A stretch of 64,000 nucleotides of DNA from Beijerinckiaceae bacterium (GTDB lineage: Bacteria; Pseudomonadota; Alphaproteobacteria; Rhizobiales; Beijerinckiaceae): NCBI GenBank assembly GCA_947454485.1, contig CANGJJ010000008.1, positions 62,001 to 126,000 on the forward strand. Direction: 5' to 3'. Shown piece by piece: positions 45,127-55,342 of this stretch. The notes under the pieces were generated by a model. It did no database searches, was not told the origin of the DNA, and was given only the letters and a program-made list of their open reading frames with translations. Positions within the stretch are counted from its first letter, which is position 1. Every line of letters begins with the position of its first letter. Position numbers and translations under genes: made by a program.

Positions 45127-46329
45127 ATGAGCGAGGGGACTGCAGGCAAGATCGTCGCGGGCACGCCTGCATTCCGCCGCGCCAATGTCGCGGTGTTCTC
45201 CTGCGGCTTTTCTATCTTCGCGATTCTCTATTGCCCGCAGCCCATTCTGCCTTTGTTGACGCAAGAATTTGGCATCACGCCGGCTGAAAGTTCGCTGGCT
45301 GTCTCGCTGCCCTGCATCACTCTGGCGATTGCGATGTTGTTTGCCAGCTCGCTGTCGGAAGTGTTTGGCCGCAAACCCCTCATGCTGGGCGCTTTGGCGC
45401 TCTCCTCCATTCTCACATTGGCGCTCTATTGGGCTGATAGCTGGACGCAGATCCTATGGCTGCGCGCATTGGCGGGCATTACGCTGAGCGGCGCGCCTGC
45501 GGTCACGCTGGCTTATCTGGGCGATGAAATGGCGCCCAAAGCTGTTGCGCCGGCCGTTGGGCTTTATGTGGGTGGCAGCGCGATTGGCGGCATGGCGGGG
45601 CGTCTTGCATCGGCTGCGATTTCGGATGCAGGCTCATGGCGTGTTTCCATGGCTTTGATTGCAGCAGCAGGTTTTGTCTCGCTGCTCGTCTTCTGGCGGA
45701 CCATGCCGCCATCGCGTTATTTCACCGCGAGCAAGGCGAGTGTGAGCGTATTGGTGCGCTCGATGTTCGGTCTGTTTGCCGAGCGCACGATTGTGCTCTT
45801 GGTGGTGGCGGGCTTCTTTGGTCTTGGCAGCTTCATGACGCTGTTCAATTACCTTGGTTTCAGACTGCAGCAGGCGCCTTTTGAGCTTAGTCAGGCGACG
45901 GCTGGTCTGGTGTTCTTGGCCTATCCAATCGGCTCTGTCGGTTCCGCCTTCTTTGGCGCACAGGCGGCGCGCTATGGACGCGGGCCCGTGCTGATCTTCT
46001 GCGCCTGTTGCTTGTTTGTAGCGCTGGCTATGATGATGCCGGATTCTCTCATCTCCATCACCTGCGGCCTTGCACTGCTGACCTTCAGCTTCTTTGGCGC
46101 GCATGCGATTTGTAGCGGCTGGGCACCCGCTGCCACACCGCATAGCAAGGCGCAGGCCTCTTCGCTCTATCTCTTGCTCTATTATGTCGGCGGGGGTGTT
46201 GCGGGCAGTGTGGGCGGCATCTTCTGGGCTTGGCAGGGCTGGGTTGGTGTTGCCATGTTCTGCGGCACATTGATGCTCGGTATTTTGAGCGTTGGCATTG
46301 CGCTCAATCGGACTGCGCAAGCCAGATGA
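45127..46329 (+). CDS. Major facilitator superfamily transporter
   Basis: A 400-residue inner-membrane transporter with 12 predicted hydrophobic helices. The conserved loop 2-3 motif appears as SLSEVFGRKPLML. Overall it resembles the YnfM-like group of MFS efflux proteins, but the substrate is not predictable. In many related genomes era is followed closely by recO; here the DUF1737 gene and this transporter sit between them. Confidence 0.85.
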   Translation: MSEGTAGKIVAGTPAFRRANVAVFSCGFSIFAILYCPQPILPLLTQEFGITPAESSLAVSLPCITLAIAMLFASSLSEVFGRKPLMLGALALSSILTLALYWADSWTQILWLRALAGITLSGAPAVTLAYLGDEMAPKAVAPAVGLYVGGSAIGGMAGRLASAAISDAGSWRVSMALIAAAGFVSLLVFWRTMPPSRYFTASKASVSVLVRSMFGLFAERTIVLLVVAGFFGLGSFMTLFNYLGFRLQQAPFELSQATAGLVFLAYPIGSVGSAFFGAQAARYGRGPVLIFCACCLFVALAMMMPDSLISITCGLALLTFSFFGAHAICSGWAPAATPHSKAQASSLYLLLYYVGGGVAGSVGGIFWAWQGWVGVAMFCGTLMLGILSVGIALNRTAQAR

Positions 46330-46341
46330 TTGGCAAGCTAA

Positions 46342-47067
46342 ATGGAATGGCGTGACGAGGGTCTCATCATTGGCTTGAGACGACATGGTGAGAGCGCCGC
46401 CATTGTCGAGCTGATGACGCGTGACCATGGTCGTCATATGGGCATGGTGCGTGGGGGACGTTCGCAGCGCATGCAGCCTGTGCTTCAGCCGGGCAATAGT
46501 GTGTCTTGTGTCTGGCGAGCCCGCATCGAAGAACAGCTTGGCACATTTGTGGTCGAGCCTCTGGAGACGCGGGCAGCCTCCATCATGGGCTCGGCGCTCG
46601 CTCTGCAAGGCGTCAATCTGATGGGGGCTTTGTTGCGTCTCTTGCCGGAGCGCGATCCCCATCCCGCCCTTTATGAGACCGTGCAGATCATCGCGAGCCA
46701 TCTTGATGATGCGCGCTCTGCACCCGCCTTGATGGTGCGCCTTGAGATGGCGGTGCTGGTGGAGCTGGGCTTTGGTCTTGATCTGAGTGAATGCGCCGCC
46801 ACGGGGGTGAAGGATGATCTCATTTATGTCTCGCCCAAATCTGGCCGCGCTGTCAGCCGTGATGCTGGGGAGCCCTGGAAGGACCGTTTGCTCGCGCTGC
46901 CCGCCTTTTTGACAGGTAGCTATGAGGAGCATCCCAGCCGCGCCGATATTGAAGCGGGCTTTGCGCTGACGGGCTTCTTTTTGGAGCGCGATGTTTTTGG
47001 TCCGCGTGGCATTGAGCCTCCAGCCGCGCGCCGCGCCTTTATGGCAGAGGTTGCACGGCTGAGCTGA
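46342..47067 (+). CDS. recO: DNA repair protein RecO
   Basis: Loads RecA in the RecFOR recombination pathway. The 241-residue protein begins MEWRDEGLIIGLRRHGESAAIVELMTRDHG, the standard OB-fold N-terminus, and then has the GRSQRMQPVLQPG loop. The C-terminal helical part is typical in length. No cysteine zinc motif is apparent, as in many proteobacterial RecO proteins. It starts 12 bases after the MFS gene. Confidence 0.95.
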   Translation: MEWRDEGLIIGLRRHGESAAIVELMTRDHGRHMGMVRGGRSQRMQPVLQPGNSVSCVWRARIEEQLGTFVVEPLETRAASIMGSALALQGVNLMGALLRLLPERDPHPALYETVQIIASHLDDARSAPALMVRLEMAVLVELGFGLDLSECAATGVKDDLIYVSPKSGRAVSRDAGEPWKDRLLALPAFLTGSYEEHPSRADIEAGFALTGFFLERDVFGPRGIEPPAARRAFMAEVARLS

Positions 47068-47195
47068 TCCGCACCGGCGCTCCAGGGCAGCAAAGCCCCC
47101 AATCTTGGGGGAGATGGGGCGCTGCGATGGGGATGGTCTGTGTGCGGACAAAAAGAGAACTTGCGGCGACTCGAGGGGTCGTTTAGTCCCGAGCC

Positions 47196-49451
47196 ATGGC
47201 TCGCACACCCACCAATCCGCCCCCGCCAGCCCCCACAGGGGGGACTGATCTCGTCAATCTGCGTGAGGCGCTCGAAGAGCGTTACCTCGCCTATGCGCTG
47301 TCGACCATTATGGGTCGCGCGCTGCCGGATGCGCGCGACGGATTGAAGCCTGTGCATCGGCGCATTCTGTATGGAATGCAGATCCTCAAGCTCGACCCGA
47401 CCTCAGCCTTCAAGAAATGCGCGAAGATTGTTGGTGATGTGATGGGTTCGTTCCATCCCCATGGCGATCAGGCGATCTATGACGCGCTGGTGCGTTTGGC
47501 GCAGGACTTCTCCTCGCGCTATCCGCTGGTCGAAGGGCAGGGCAATTTCGGCAATATCGACGGCGATTCCGCTGCCGCTTATCGCTACACCGAAGCGCGT
47601 ATGACCGATGTGGCGCGTCTGCTGCTCGAAGGCATTGACGACGACGCTATCGATTTTCGCGAAAATTATTCGGGCGATCAAAAAGAGCCGATCGTTCTGC
47701 CCGCCGCCATTCCCAATCTCTTGGCCAATGGGTCGCAGGGCATTGCGGTTGGCATGGCGACGTCGATCCCGCCGCATAATCTTGCTGAGCTTTGTGATGC
47801 AGCGCTCTATCTCGTCACCCATCCCAAAGCCACGACCGATCAGCTACTGAGCTTTGTTCTGGGGCCTGACTTTCCCACGGGTGGTTTGATTGTTGATCCG
47901 CCCGAGCAGATTGCCGAGACCTATCGCACCGGTCGCGGCTCCTTCCGCATTCGCTCGAAATGGGAGAAGGAGGAGGGCGCGCGCGGCATGTGGAATGTCG
48001 TCGTCACCGAGATTCCCTATGGCGTGCAAAAGAGCCGCCTCATCGAAAAGCTCGCTGAGCTGATCAATGACAAGAAGCTGCCGCTGGTGGCTGATGTGCG
48101 CGATGAATCGGCCGAAGATGTGCGCGTGGTTCTGGAGCCGCGCAACCGAACCGTTGATCCGGCTGTGATGATGGAAAGCCTGTTCAAGCTCTCGGAGCTT
48201 GAGGCGCGCTTCCCCATGAATATGAATGTCCTTGTCGATGGCGTTGTGCCGCGTGTTGTGTCGCTGGCTGAGGCCCTGCGCCAATGGCTCGACCATCGCC
48301 GTGAAGTCTTGCTGCGCCGCTCGCGCCATCGTTTGAGCGAGATCGAGCATCGTCTCGAAGTCCTCGCGGGCATGCTCATTGTCTTCCTCAGCCTCGATGA
48401 GGTCATTCGCATTATTCGCGAAGAGGACGAGCCCAAACAAGCGCTGATGGAGCGCTTTGGTCTTACAGAGCTGCAGGCCAATTATATTCTCGACACGCGT
48501 CTGCGCTCCTTGCGCCGACTGGAAGAGATGCAGCTGCGCAAAGAAAATGACGATCTGCAGCGCGAGAAAGCCGAGATCGTCAGCCTCGTTGGCGATGAGC
48601 AGCAGCAATGGAAAGTCGTTGCGCTGCAGATCCGCGATGTGCGCAAGAAGTTCAATCCTGAGACCAAGGTCGGCAAGCGCCGTACCATCTTTGCAGAAGC
48701 CCCGCCTGCCTCTGAGATTGATCTGACCGAAGCGATGATCGAGCGCGAGCCTGTGACCATTGTCGTCTCCGACAAGGGCTGGGTGCGCGCGCTCAAGGGC
48801 CATATGGCCGATGTCAGCAATCTGCAGTTCAAGGGCGATGATGCACTGAAGGTCTCCTTCTTTGCAGAGACAACGTCGAAGCTCTTGGTCCTTGCCTCCA
48901 ATGGCAAGGTCTTCACACTCGATGCGTCGAAACTGCCGGGTGGTCGCGGTTTTGGCGAGCCCATGCGTCTCATGGCCGATATTGAAGAGGGCGCCGATAT
49001 TGTCAGCGTCTTCTTGTTCGAACCTGGCACAAAGATGCTCATTGCTGGCACGGATGGCCGTGGCTTTGTGGTCACTCATGATGAGATGATCAGCTCGACG
49101 CGCAAGGGCCGTGCTGTGCTCAACCTCGATGCGCCTGCCAAGGCTGTCGTTCTGGTGCCAGCCATTGGCGATCATGTCGCCACCATTGGCGATAATCGCA
49201 AGATGCTCATCTTCAAGCTCGATGAAGTACCAGAGATGGCGCGTGGCAAGGGCGTGCGTTTGCAGCGCTACAAAGATGGTGGCATTGCGGATGCCCGTGT
49301 CTTCAAATTGTCAGAGGGACTGACCTGGACCGACAGTGCAGGCCGCAATTTCACCGTGCCGAAGTCTGAGTTGAAAGAATGGATCGGTGCGCGGTCAGAT
49401 GCGGGTCGCCTGCCGCCGAAGGGTTTTCCGAAGAACAACAAATTTGGCTAA
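47196..49451 (+). CDS. parC: DNA topoisomerase IV subunit A
   Basis: Subunit A of the type II topoisomerase that decatenates daughter chromosomes. The 751-residue protein has the [20 protein letters not shown] start and the catalytic tyrosine in RYTEARM (about Tyr131). It lacks the GyrA C-terminal box (QRRGGKG), which separates ParC from GyrA. The C-terminal beta-propeller region is present. parE is not in the window. An inverted repeat CCCCCAA-TC-TTGGGGG at 47096-47111 lies between recO and parC. Confidence 0.95.
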   Translation: MARTPTNPPPPAPTGGTDLVNLREALEERYLAYALSTIMGRALPDARDGLKPVHRRILYGMQILKLDPTSAFKKCAKIVGDVMGSFHPHGDQAIYDALVRLAQDFSSRYPLVEGQGNFGNIDGDSAAAYRYTEARMTDVARLLLEGIDDDAIDFRENYSGDQKEPIVLPAAIPNLLANGSQGIAVGMATSIPPHNLAELCDAALYLVTHPKATTDQLLSFVLGPDFPTGGLIVDPPEQIAETYRTGRGSFRIRSKWEKEEGARGMWNVVVTEIPYGVQKSRLIEKLAELINDKKLPLVADVRDESAEDVRVVLEPRNRTVDPAVMMESLFKLSELEARFPMNMNVLVDGVVPRVVSLAEALRQWLDHRREVLLRRSRHRLSEIEHRLEVLAGMLIVFLSLDEVIRIIREEDEPKQALMERFGLTELQANYILDTRLRSLRRLEEMQLRKENDDLQREKAEIVSLVGDEQQQWKVVALQIRDVRKKFNPETKVGKRRTIFAEAPPASEIDLTEAMIEREPVTIVVSDKGWVRALKGHMADVSNLQFKGDDALKVSFFAETTSKLLVLASNGKVFTLDASKLPGGRGFGEPMRLMADIEEGADIVSVFLFEPGTKMLIAGTDGRGFVVTHDEMISSTRKGRAVLNLDAPAKAVVLVPAIGDHVATIGDNRKMLIFKLDEVPEMARGKGVRLQRYKDGGIADARVFKLSEGLTWTDSAGRNFTVPKSELKEWIGARSDAGRLPPKGFPKNNKFG

Positions 49452-49496
49452 TTGAGCAGAGGCCCTGCGCAGACAGGGCGCTGCCGGGGAGGACTG

Positions 49497-50189
49497 ATGC
49501 TGCGTGTTGCCATTGCAATCTCCGCTGCGGGCGGGGCCTTTTGGTCGAGCCATGATGCAGCGGGCAAGCCTCAAGGTGTTGCTGTTGATCTGGCGCGCGC
49601 TTTTGCTGATGAGCTTGGCGAGACGTTGCAGCTTGTCGAATATCCAAATTCAGACACGATCACCAATGAGGCAGCCGCTGGTACTTGGGATGTGACCTTC
49701 ATTCCGATGGATGCAGCGCGTGCGCAAAAGCTCGACTTCGGTCCGGTTTATAATCTGTCGGAATCGACATGGCTTGTGCGTGGGGGTTTGACGCTTGCGA
49801 CGCAGGCCGATGTGGATGATCCCTCCGTGCGCCCTGTCGCAGTTGCCAATACAACGACGATGCGCGCGGCGGTTGCGGCTTTGAAGCGCGTCAGCGTGAC
49901 GGGCTATGCGACCATGCCGGAAGTGATGGAGGCGCTGCGCTCAGGTGCGGGTGACGCCTTTGCCATGAGCCGCGATGGATTGGAGCGCCTGTCGAAAGAT
50001 CTGCCGGGCTCTTATGTTCTGCCGGGCAAATTCTTTGAAGCCAAGACGGCTGCTGCTGTGCCCAAGGGCCATGCTGAGATGCTTGCGAAAGTGAGCGCAT
50101 TTTTAATGCGTGCTGCGAAAGACGGAACTTTGCGCAAGGCGCTTGATGAGAATGATATGAAAGAGGCTGCAGTGCCAGAGATAGGGTGA
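49497..50189 (+). CDS. Family 3 solute-binding-like protein without apparent signal peptide
   Basis: A 230-residue type II periplasmic-binding fold: LRVAIAISAAGGAFWSS, GVAVDLARAFADEL, and NEAAAGTWDVTFIPMDAARAQKLDF are the family's usual blocks. GGGGAGGACTG directly upstream supports the ATG at 49497, which begins straight on the first beta strand, with no hydrophobic export segment. The earlier in-frame ATG at 49452 does not create a signal peptide either. It may therefore be cytoplasmic or exported by a non-standard route. No transporter partners follow; a palindromic repeat does. Confidence 0.75.
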   Translation: MLRVAIAISAAGGAFWSSHDAAGKPQGVAVDLARAFADELGETLQLVEYPNSDTITNEAAAGTWDVTFIPMDAARAQKLDFGPVYNLSESTWLVRGGLTLATQADVDDPSVRPVAVANTTTMRAAVAALKRVSVTGYATMPEVMEALRSGAGDAFAMSRDGLERLSKDLPGSYVLPGKFFEAKTAAAVPKGHAEMLAKVSAFLMRAAKDGTLRKALDENDMKEAAVPEIG

Positions 50190-50491
50190 GGGTAGTCGGC
50201 AGTCGCACAGGACGCGCTCTGATCGCCACTGCCGTGCTCGCTGCATCTTACAAGAAAGGCTCCCGCTCCTCCCAGTGGGAGGAGCTGTCAGCGGATGCTG
50301 ACTGAGGCGGGGGTCGGGGCTCTCAGAATTGAACTCCCGCTTGCGCCTCACGCCGCTAGCACTCGATCCCCTCATCCGTCCGCTTCGCGGCCACCTTCTC
50401 CCAACAGGAGAAGGGTCGCGCAGGTTTGCTGTAAAAAAAAGAGGCACCAGTGCTGGTGCCTCTTGTCTTGAGATGGTGTCGGGAGGCAGCG
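50190..50491. repeat. Composite palindromic repeat locus 2 (B then A) with terminator, between convergent genes
   Basis: B (50255-50319) has a perfect GCTCCTCCCAGTGGGAGGAGC palindrome, then GTCAGC-GGAT-GCTGAC, then CTGAGGCGGGGGTCGGGG. A (50360-50417) has GATCCCCTCATCCG and a CCTTCTCCC inverted repeat with an altered centre (AACA). The region between B and A keeps TCAGAAT in both copies. An intrinsic terminator follows. Confidence 0.85.
50439..50464 (-). terminator. Intrinsic terminator for the accBC transcript
   Basis: AAGAGGCACCAG (50439-50450), two-base loop, CTGGTGCCTCTT (50453-50464): a perfect 12-base stem. Preceded on the plus strand by eight A's (50433-50440), which read as a U-run for minus-strand transcripts. 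It follows the accC stop, so it should end the accB-accC message. Confidence 0.85.
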
Positions 50492-51841
50492 TTAGTCGAG
50501 CCCACCTGTCGCCAGAAACTTCTCGAGCCAGTGAATGTCGTAATCGCCATTCTGCACATCGGTGTTGCGCACGAGTGTGCGGAACAGCGGGATGGTTGTG
50601 TCGATGCCATCGACGATGAACTCATCGAGGGAACGACGCAGACGCATCAAAGCTTCCGTGCGATTGCGGCCATGGACGATCAGCTTGCCAACCAGAGAGT
50701 CATAGTTGGAGGGGATCGTATAGCCTTGATAGACGGCGGAATCGACGCGAACGCCAAGACCACCGGGGGGATGGTAATAAGCAATCTTGCCGGGCGAGGG
50801 ACGGAAGGTTGCGGGATGTTCTGCATTCACGCGGCATTCAATCGCGTGGCCGGAGAAGTTCACATCCTTCTGTGTGATTGTCAGTGGCGAGCCAGCTGCA
50901 ATCTTGATTTGCTCGACGACAAGATCAATGCCCGTGATCATTTCCGTCACGGGATGCTCGACCTGAATACGCGTATTCATTTCGATGAAGTAGAATTTGC
51001 CGTCCTCATAGAGGAACTCGACCGTGCCGGCGCCAGAATATTTCAGCTCGCGCATCGCATTGGCAACGATCTCGCCAATCTCTTCGCGCTGCTGTGCGTT
51101 GAGCGCAGGCGAGGGGCTTTCTTCCAGCACCTTTTGGTGGCGACGCTGCAGCGAGCAATCACGCTCGCCCAGATGAATCGCATTGCCGCGACCATCGCCC
51201 AGAACCTGAATTTCGATGTGGCGCGGCTTCTCGAGATATTTTTCGAGATAGACAGCATCATCACCAAACGCAGCTTTGGCTTCGGTGCGCGCAGTCGACA
51301 AAGCAACCGACAGATCATCAGCCGTGCGCGCGACTTTCATGCCGCGACCACCGCCACCTGAGGCCGCCTTCACAAGAACGGGGAAGCCGATCTCTTTGGC
51401 GATCTTCATCGCCTCATCATCATCGGTCACGCCGCCTTCAGAACCCGGCACGCAAGGAATGCCGAGGCGCTTGGCAGTGCGCTTGGCCTCAATCTTGTCA
51501 CCCATGATGCGGATATGTTCCGCCTTGGGGCCGATGAAGGCGATATTGTGCTCTGCGAGGATCTCCGCAAAGCGCGCATTCTCGGACAAGAATCCGTAGC
51601 CGGGGTGAATGGCTTCAGCGCCTGTGATCTCGCAGGCCGCGAGCAGGGCTGGAATGTTGAGATAGCTGTCGCGTGCAGCGGGCGGGCCGATGCAAACGGA
51701 TTCATCGGCGAGCTTCACATGCATCGCATCTTTGTCGGCCGTCGAATGCACAGCGACCGTTTGAATGCCGAGCTCCTTGGCAGCGCGCAGAATGCGAAGC
51801 GCGATTTCGCCACGGTTGGCAATGAGGATCTTGTCGAACAT
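50492..51841 (-). CDS. accC: Acetyl-CoA carboxylase biotin carboxylase subunit
   Basis: Carboxylates biotin on AccB using ATP and bicarbonate, the first half-reaction of acetyl-CoA carboxylase. The 449-residue protein begins [17 protein letters not shown] and has the ATP-grasp loop [12 protein letters not shown] and the active-site [13 protein letters not shown]. The ATG at 51841 gives the same length as E. coli AccC and has AAGG six bases upstream; an earlier in-frame ATG at 51868 is unlikely. It follows accB by 23 bases. Confidence 0.97.
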   Translation of the reverse strand: MFDKILIANRGEIALRILRAAKELGIQTVAVHSTADKDAMHVKLADESVCIGPPAARDSYLNIPALLAACEITGAEAIHPGYGFLSENARFAEILAEHNIAFIGPKAEHIRIMGDKIEAKRTAKRLGIPCVPGSEGGVTDDDEAMKIAKEIGFPVLVKAASGGGGRGMKVARTADDLSVALSTARTEAKAAFGDDAVYLEKYLEKPRHIEIQVLGDGRGNAIHLGERDCSLQRRHQKVLEESPSPALNAQQREEIGEIVANAMRELKYSGAGTVEFLYEDGKFYFIEMNTRIQVEHPVTEMITGIDLVVEQIKIAAGSPLTITQKDVNFSGHAIECRVNAEHPATFRPSPGKIAYYHPPGGLGVRVDSAVYQGYTIPSNYDSLVGKLIVHGRNRTEALMRLRRSLDEFIVDGIDTTIPLFRTLVRNTDVQNGDYDIHWLEKFLATGGLD

Positions 51842-51864
51842 GGGAACCTTCTTCGGTGAGCGGC

Positions 51865-52464
51865 TCACTCGATGACAAGGAGAGGTTCGCCGTATTCGAC
51901 CGGCTGGCCGTCTTCGACGAAAATGGAGGTGACTGTTCCGCTACGCGGAGCAACGATTTCGTTGAAGGTCTTCATAGCTTCAACGAGCAAGATCTTGTCA
52001 CCCGCCTTCACCTGCGCGCCGATCTCAACGAAAGGCTTGGCATCGGGTGAGGGGCGACGATAGGCGGTGCCAACCATCGGCGACTTCACAGTGCCGGGAT
52101 GATCTGCAGTGGGCGCTGCAGCAGCCGCGCTCACAACAACAGCTGCTGGCGGGGGCGCAACAACAGCAGTGGGTGCCGAGACAACAGTGGGAGCTGCCGC
52201 AGGCGCGACGCTCGACTGGCGCGCAACGCGAATGCGCAGGCCGTTGAACTCGACTTCGACTTCCGACAAATCATTCACACCAACGATGGCGGCCAGCTCT
52301 TCGACAAGGCTCGTGTCGATGCCCGAAATATTCGCGGACTTCTTGCGCTCGGGCTTGGCCGCTGCCTTGCTCGCCTGCGGCTTGGGTGCAGTTTTGCCAG
52401 TCGATTTCGCAGCCGTTTTGGCCGCGCGGCGCTGGGGCTTCGCCTTGGAAACAGACTTCTTCAT
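51865..52464 (-). CDS. accB: Acetyl-CoA carboxylase biotin carboxyl carrier protein
   Basis: Carries biotin between AccC and the carboxyltransferase. The C-terminal domain has the biotinylated lysine in [10 protein letters not shown], close to residue 165. The N-terminal ~45 residues are lysine/alanine-rich ([15 protein letters not shown]), an extension beyond the typical ~150-residue BCCP, followed by a second segment with [16 protein letters not shown] and a proline/alanine linker. Starts three bases downstream of aroQ. Confidence 0.96.
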   Translation of the reverse strand: MKKSVSKAKPQRRAAKTAAKSTGKTAPKPQASKAAAKPERKKSANISGIDTSLVEELAAIVGVNDLSEVEVEFNGLRIRVARQSSVAPAAAPTVVSAPTAVVAPPPAAVVVSAAAAAPTADHPGTVKSPMVGTAYRRPSPDAKPFVEIGAQVKAGDKILLVEAMKTFNEIVAPRSGTVTSIFVEDGQPVEYGEPLLVIE

Positions 52465-52467
52465 GTG

Positions 52468-52914
52468 TCAGCTCTTCTTCTGTGGCGCGCCCGCAGTCAG
52501 GGCATCGAGCGCCAGTTCGTAGGACAGGGGGCCGAAGCCGAGGATCACGCCCTTGGCGACGGAGGAGATGAATGAGTGATGGCGAAAAGCTTCGCGCGCA
52601 TGGACATTGGACAAATGTACTTCAACAACCTCCGCGCCTGAACCACGAATGGCATCGTGAATGGCGACGGATGTATGCGTATAGGCACCGGCATTCAGAA
52701 TGACGGGCTCGCCCTTTGCGCCTGCCTCTTGAATCCAGTTCACGAGGTCGCCCTCAGTGTTGGATTGGCGGAAGGTCAGTTCGACCCCCTTGGCCTTCGC
52801 CTTGGCCTGCAACTGTGCCTCAATCTGCGCGAGCGTAACCGTGCCATAGGTGGCCGGTTCCCGCGTTCCGAGCAGGTTGAGGTTCGGTCCGTTGAGGACA
52901 TGAATGACAGGCAT
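52468..52914 (-). CDS. aroQ: 3-dehydroquinate dehydratase, type II
   Basis: Dehydrates 3-dehydroquinate to 3-dehydroshikimate in the shikimate pathway. The 148-residue type II enzyme begins MPVIHVLNGPNLNLLGTR, with the catalytic tyrosine region at PATYG, then RQSNTEGDLVNWIQ, NAGAYTHTSVAIHDAI and VHLSNVHARE. The ATG at 52914 is the family start; a longer in-frame start at 53097 overlaps the next gene and is not supported. It is commonly followed by accBC in alphaproteobacteria. Confidence 0.97.
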   Translation of the reverse strand: MPVIHVLNGPNLNLLGTREPATYGTVTLAQIEAQLQAKAKAKGVELTFRQSNTEGDLVNWIQEAGAKGEPVILNAGAYTHTSVAIHDAIRGSGAEVVEVHLSNVHAREAFRHHSFISSVAKGVILGFGPLSYELALDALTAGAPQKKS

Positions 52915-53023
52915 GGGTGAATCGAAAGCCGCGTCGAACTGCCCGCAGAGTGGGCCGGGACGTCTTAGCCCGATTGGGCCGCCGAGGGAAGCCTTAGGCG
53001 TTCGGCGGCCGCTTGGGCTTTGG

Positions 53024-53800
53024 TCAGCCGCAGGCGTTTTTCCCGCATTTTCGCACATTGGCGATGCGGGCCTTAAGCTCGTCACGGCCCACGGCACCCA
53101 CGATCACATCGTCAGCGAGGACAAAGGTGGGGGTGCCGGTCAGCTGCAGGCGGTCAGCGATCTTCATGATTTCCTGTAGATAGCCGCGGGTTTGGGGGCT
53201 CGCGATGTCTTTGGTCAGGCGGTCCATATCCGCGCCGGCCTCTTTGGCAGCTGCCAGAGCCTGCGCTTTGGCGACCTGCCCACGGGTGGAGAGAAGCTTC
53301 TGGTGGAACTGCCAATATTTGTCGCCATTGGCTTGGTTGAGCATGGCAATGGCGACCTCGGCGGCCTCCACCGAGCCAGGCCCCAAAACCGGGAAGTCCT
53401 TGAGGATGAAACGGACATCCTTCTCGTCCTTCAGGACCGCTGAAATATCATCGAGCGCGCGCTTGCAGTAGCCGCAGTTGTAATCAAAGAACTCGACCAG
53501 CGTGATCTTGCCCTTGGGATTGCCCAGAACCGCCTGACGGGGATTGTCGAAAATCAGCGGAGCAAGCTCGGCGATGGCGCGGCCACGATTGGCCTCTTCA
53601 TCAGCCTTCTGGCGGCGCTCCAACTCGACAAAAGCATCGCGCAGTACTTCGGGATTCTTCACGAGGAAGTCTTTCACGATGGCCTCGACCTCGCTGCGCT
53701 GGGCCGGCGTCATTTGCGCGCTGGCGGGGGCAGAGGCACCCAGCAGGCACAGGGCAAGGCTGGCGGCAGCAAGGCGGCGCAGAAGGGGCGTGAACATCAA
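53024..53800 (-). CDS. DsbA/Com1-like thiol:disulfide oxidoreductase
   Basis: A periplasmic thioredoxin-fold protein of 258 residues. The signal peptide (LRRLAAASLALCLLGASAPASA) ends near residue 29, and the active-site Cys-x2-Cys is CGYC at Cys109-112. The preceding region (residues ~35-90) is a helical dimerisation-type extension as in Com1/ScsC-like proteins. The last residues include a further cysteine pair (KCGKNACG). It likely introduces or shuffles disulfides in exported proteins. It ends 109 bases before the aroQ start. Confidence 0.88.
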   Translation of the reverse strand: MMFTPLLRRLAAASLALCLLGASAPASAQMTPAQRSEVEAIVKDFLVKNPEVLRDAFVELERRQKADEEANRGRAIAELAPLIFDNPRQAVLGNPKGKITLVEFFDYNCGYCKRALDDISAVLKDEKDVRFILKDFPVLGPGSVEAAEVAIAMLNQANGDKYWQFHQKLLSTRGQVAKAQALAAAKEAGADMDRLTKDIASPQTRGYLQEIMKIADRLQLTGTPTFVLADDVIVGAVGRDELKARIANVRKCGKNACG

Positions 53801-53872
53801 GACGTCTCCACAGATCTCAAATTTATATAGCGCAAGGCCGTTGCCGGGTCGAACGCGGCTTGAGGCAGCGCT

Positions 53873-55330
53873 TTAGTTTTTCGGCGGGCGCCAATTCAAG
53901 ATGTCGTCAGCCTTCAGCCAGCCGGGCGAATTTTGGGCAAATTGTTTCTTGGCACGGTCGGCCTGCGTGCGGGCCTCAACATAGCGCCCCACGAGAAAGA
54001 GTCCTTGGGCGGCAGCCAGCTGGGCTTGCGGTGTATTGCCCTTTCGATCATGGGCCATCGCGAGATATTGGAAGGCCTCGCTGTCTTCAGGATCGCTTTG
54101 CGTGACTTGCGTCAACAAACGTATGGCTTCATCGGGTTGATCGGCTGCCACCAGCGCATGGCCGAGCATGACTTTGATTGGCAAAGCAGAGGGAACCATG
54201 GAAGAGGCTTTGCGCAGATGGGGCAAAGACTCGCGCGCCTTGCCACCCTCCAGCAGCGACTGTCCTTTGAGTTCATAGAACCAGGGATTATTCGGCTGGG
54301 CTGCAATCAAAGCATCAATCTGCGTTTGTGCATCATGGCTGCGCCCAAAGCGATGGGCGGCGACAGCGCGCGCATATTTGGCAGCAAGCGATGTATCGGA
54401 CAAAGGATAGCGACGCGAAATCTCGCCCGCATTGCCAATGAAGCCGACGATCTTTGCGCGCACCAGATCATGGCGCTGCTGCAATGACACAGGATCCGTC
54501 TTGCCGAATGTGCTGCTGCCTTTGGCTGCGGTCTCGAGATTAGACAGGCGCTCGCGCGGCAGGGGATGGGAGAGTGTGTAAGGGTCAACGCCATTCGTTT
54601 TGAACAGCGATTCATTTTCAAAGCGCGACAAAGTGGCGAGCAGGCCCTTGGCCGATTGGCCCGTCGTCTCCAGATATTTTACGGCAGCGCGGTCTGCGGC
54701 TTCTTCTTGTGAGCGCACATAAGACAGCATGGTGCGGCGCGCGATTTCCATCGGGCCAAGGATCATGCCCATGGGTGCATTGCCCTCGACACCCACAGCA
54801 GAGCCGGGGCGATTGGAGCGCGCGCTTGCGACCATACCGCCTGCGCCCATCAACATGCCTACGATGCCGATGATCTGCGCGCGCGCCATCTCTTGATGCA
54901 TATTGGCAAGATGGCCACCTGCAATATGGCCGGTCTCATGCGCGAGCACGCCAATGATCTCGTTCGGCGTCTTGGACTCCATGATCGCGCCCAGATTGAC
55001 GAAGATCTTGCGGCCATTGGCGACAAAGGCGTTGAAGCTGCGGTCGCCGATGAGAATGATCTTGGTCGCGCCACCATTCACGCCAGCCGCGCGAAAAATT
55101 GGGGTCGCATAATCGCGCAGCAATTGCTCGGTCTCAGAGTCGCGCACGACGCCCGGCATATTGAAATCAGCACCGCCGGGCGGACCTTCTTGCGCGTGAA
55201 GGGGAGCCACCGCCAGGCTCAGGGCCAATAGGCCAGCCAGCGCGCGCACTGGCGTGGGCGCGGGCTTGCTGCTAGGGCTCTTCGCCAATGTATTGACCAT
55301 GCTCGGCATCCTTCGCATTAGCCAAGTCAT
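53873..55330 (-). CDS. M48-family zinc metalloprotease with TPR repeats (BepA-like)
   Basis: A 485-residue periplasmic metalloprotease. The signal region (ALAGLLALSLAVAPLHA) is followed by the HExxH zinc motif in VLAHETGHIAGGH (near residue 150), with the third ligand expected in the EEAADRAAVKYL segment. Residues ~300-460 form tetratricopeptide-like repeats (AQPNNPWFYELKGQSLLEGGK). This order matches BepA/YfgC, an outer-membrane quality-control protease. Start choice: 55330 (ATG); a later ATG at 55300 would start closer to the signal. Confidence 0.88.
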   Translation of the reverse strand: MTWLMRRMPSMVNTLAKSPSSKPAPTPVRALAGLLALSLAVAPLHAQEGPPGGADFNMPGVVRDSETEQLLRDYATPIFRAAGVNGGATKIILIGDRSFNAFVANGRKIFVNLGAIMESKTPNEIIGVLAHETGHIAGGHLANMHQEMARAQIIGIVGMLMGAGGMVASARSNRPGSAVGVEGNAPMGMILGPMEIARRTMLSYVRSQEEAADRAAVKYLETTGQSAKGLLATLSRFENESLFKTNGVDPYTLSHPLPRERLSNLETAAKGSSTFGKTDPVSLQQRHDLVRAKIVGFIGNAGEISRRYPLSDTSLAAKYARAVAAHRFGRSHDAQTQIDALIAAQPNNPWFYELKGQSLLEGGKARESLPHLRKASSMVPSALPIKVMLGHALVAADQPDEAIRLLTQVTQSDPEDSEAFQYLAMAHDRKGNTPQAQLAAAQGLFLVGRYVEARTQADRAKKQFAQNSPGWLKADDILNWRPPKN

Positions 55331-55342
55331 TATGGCTGCAAG

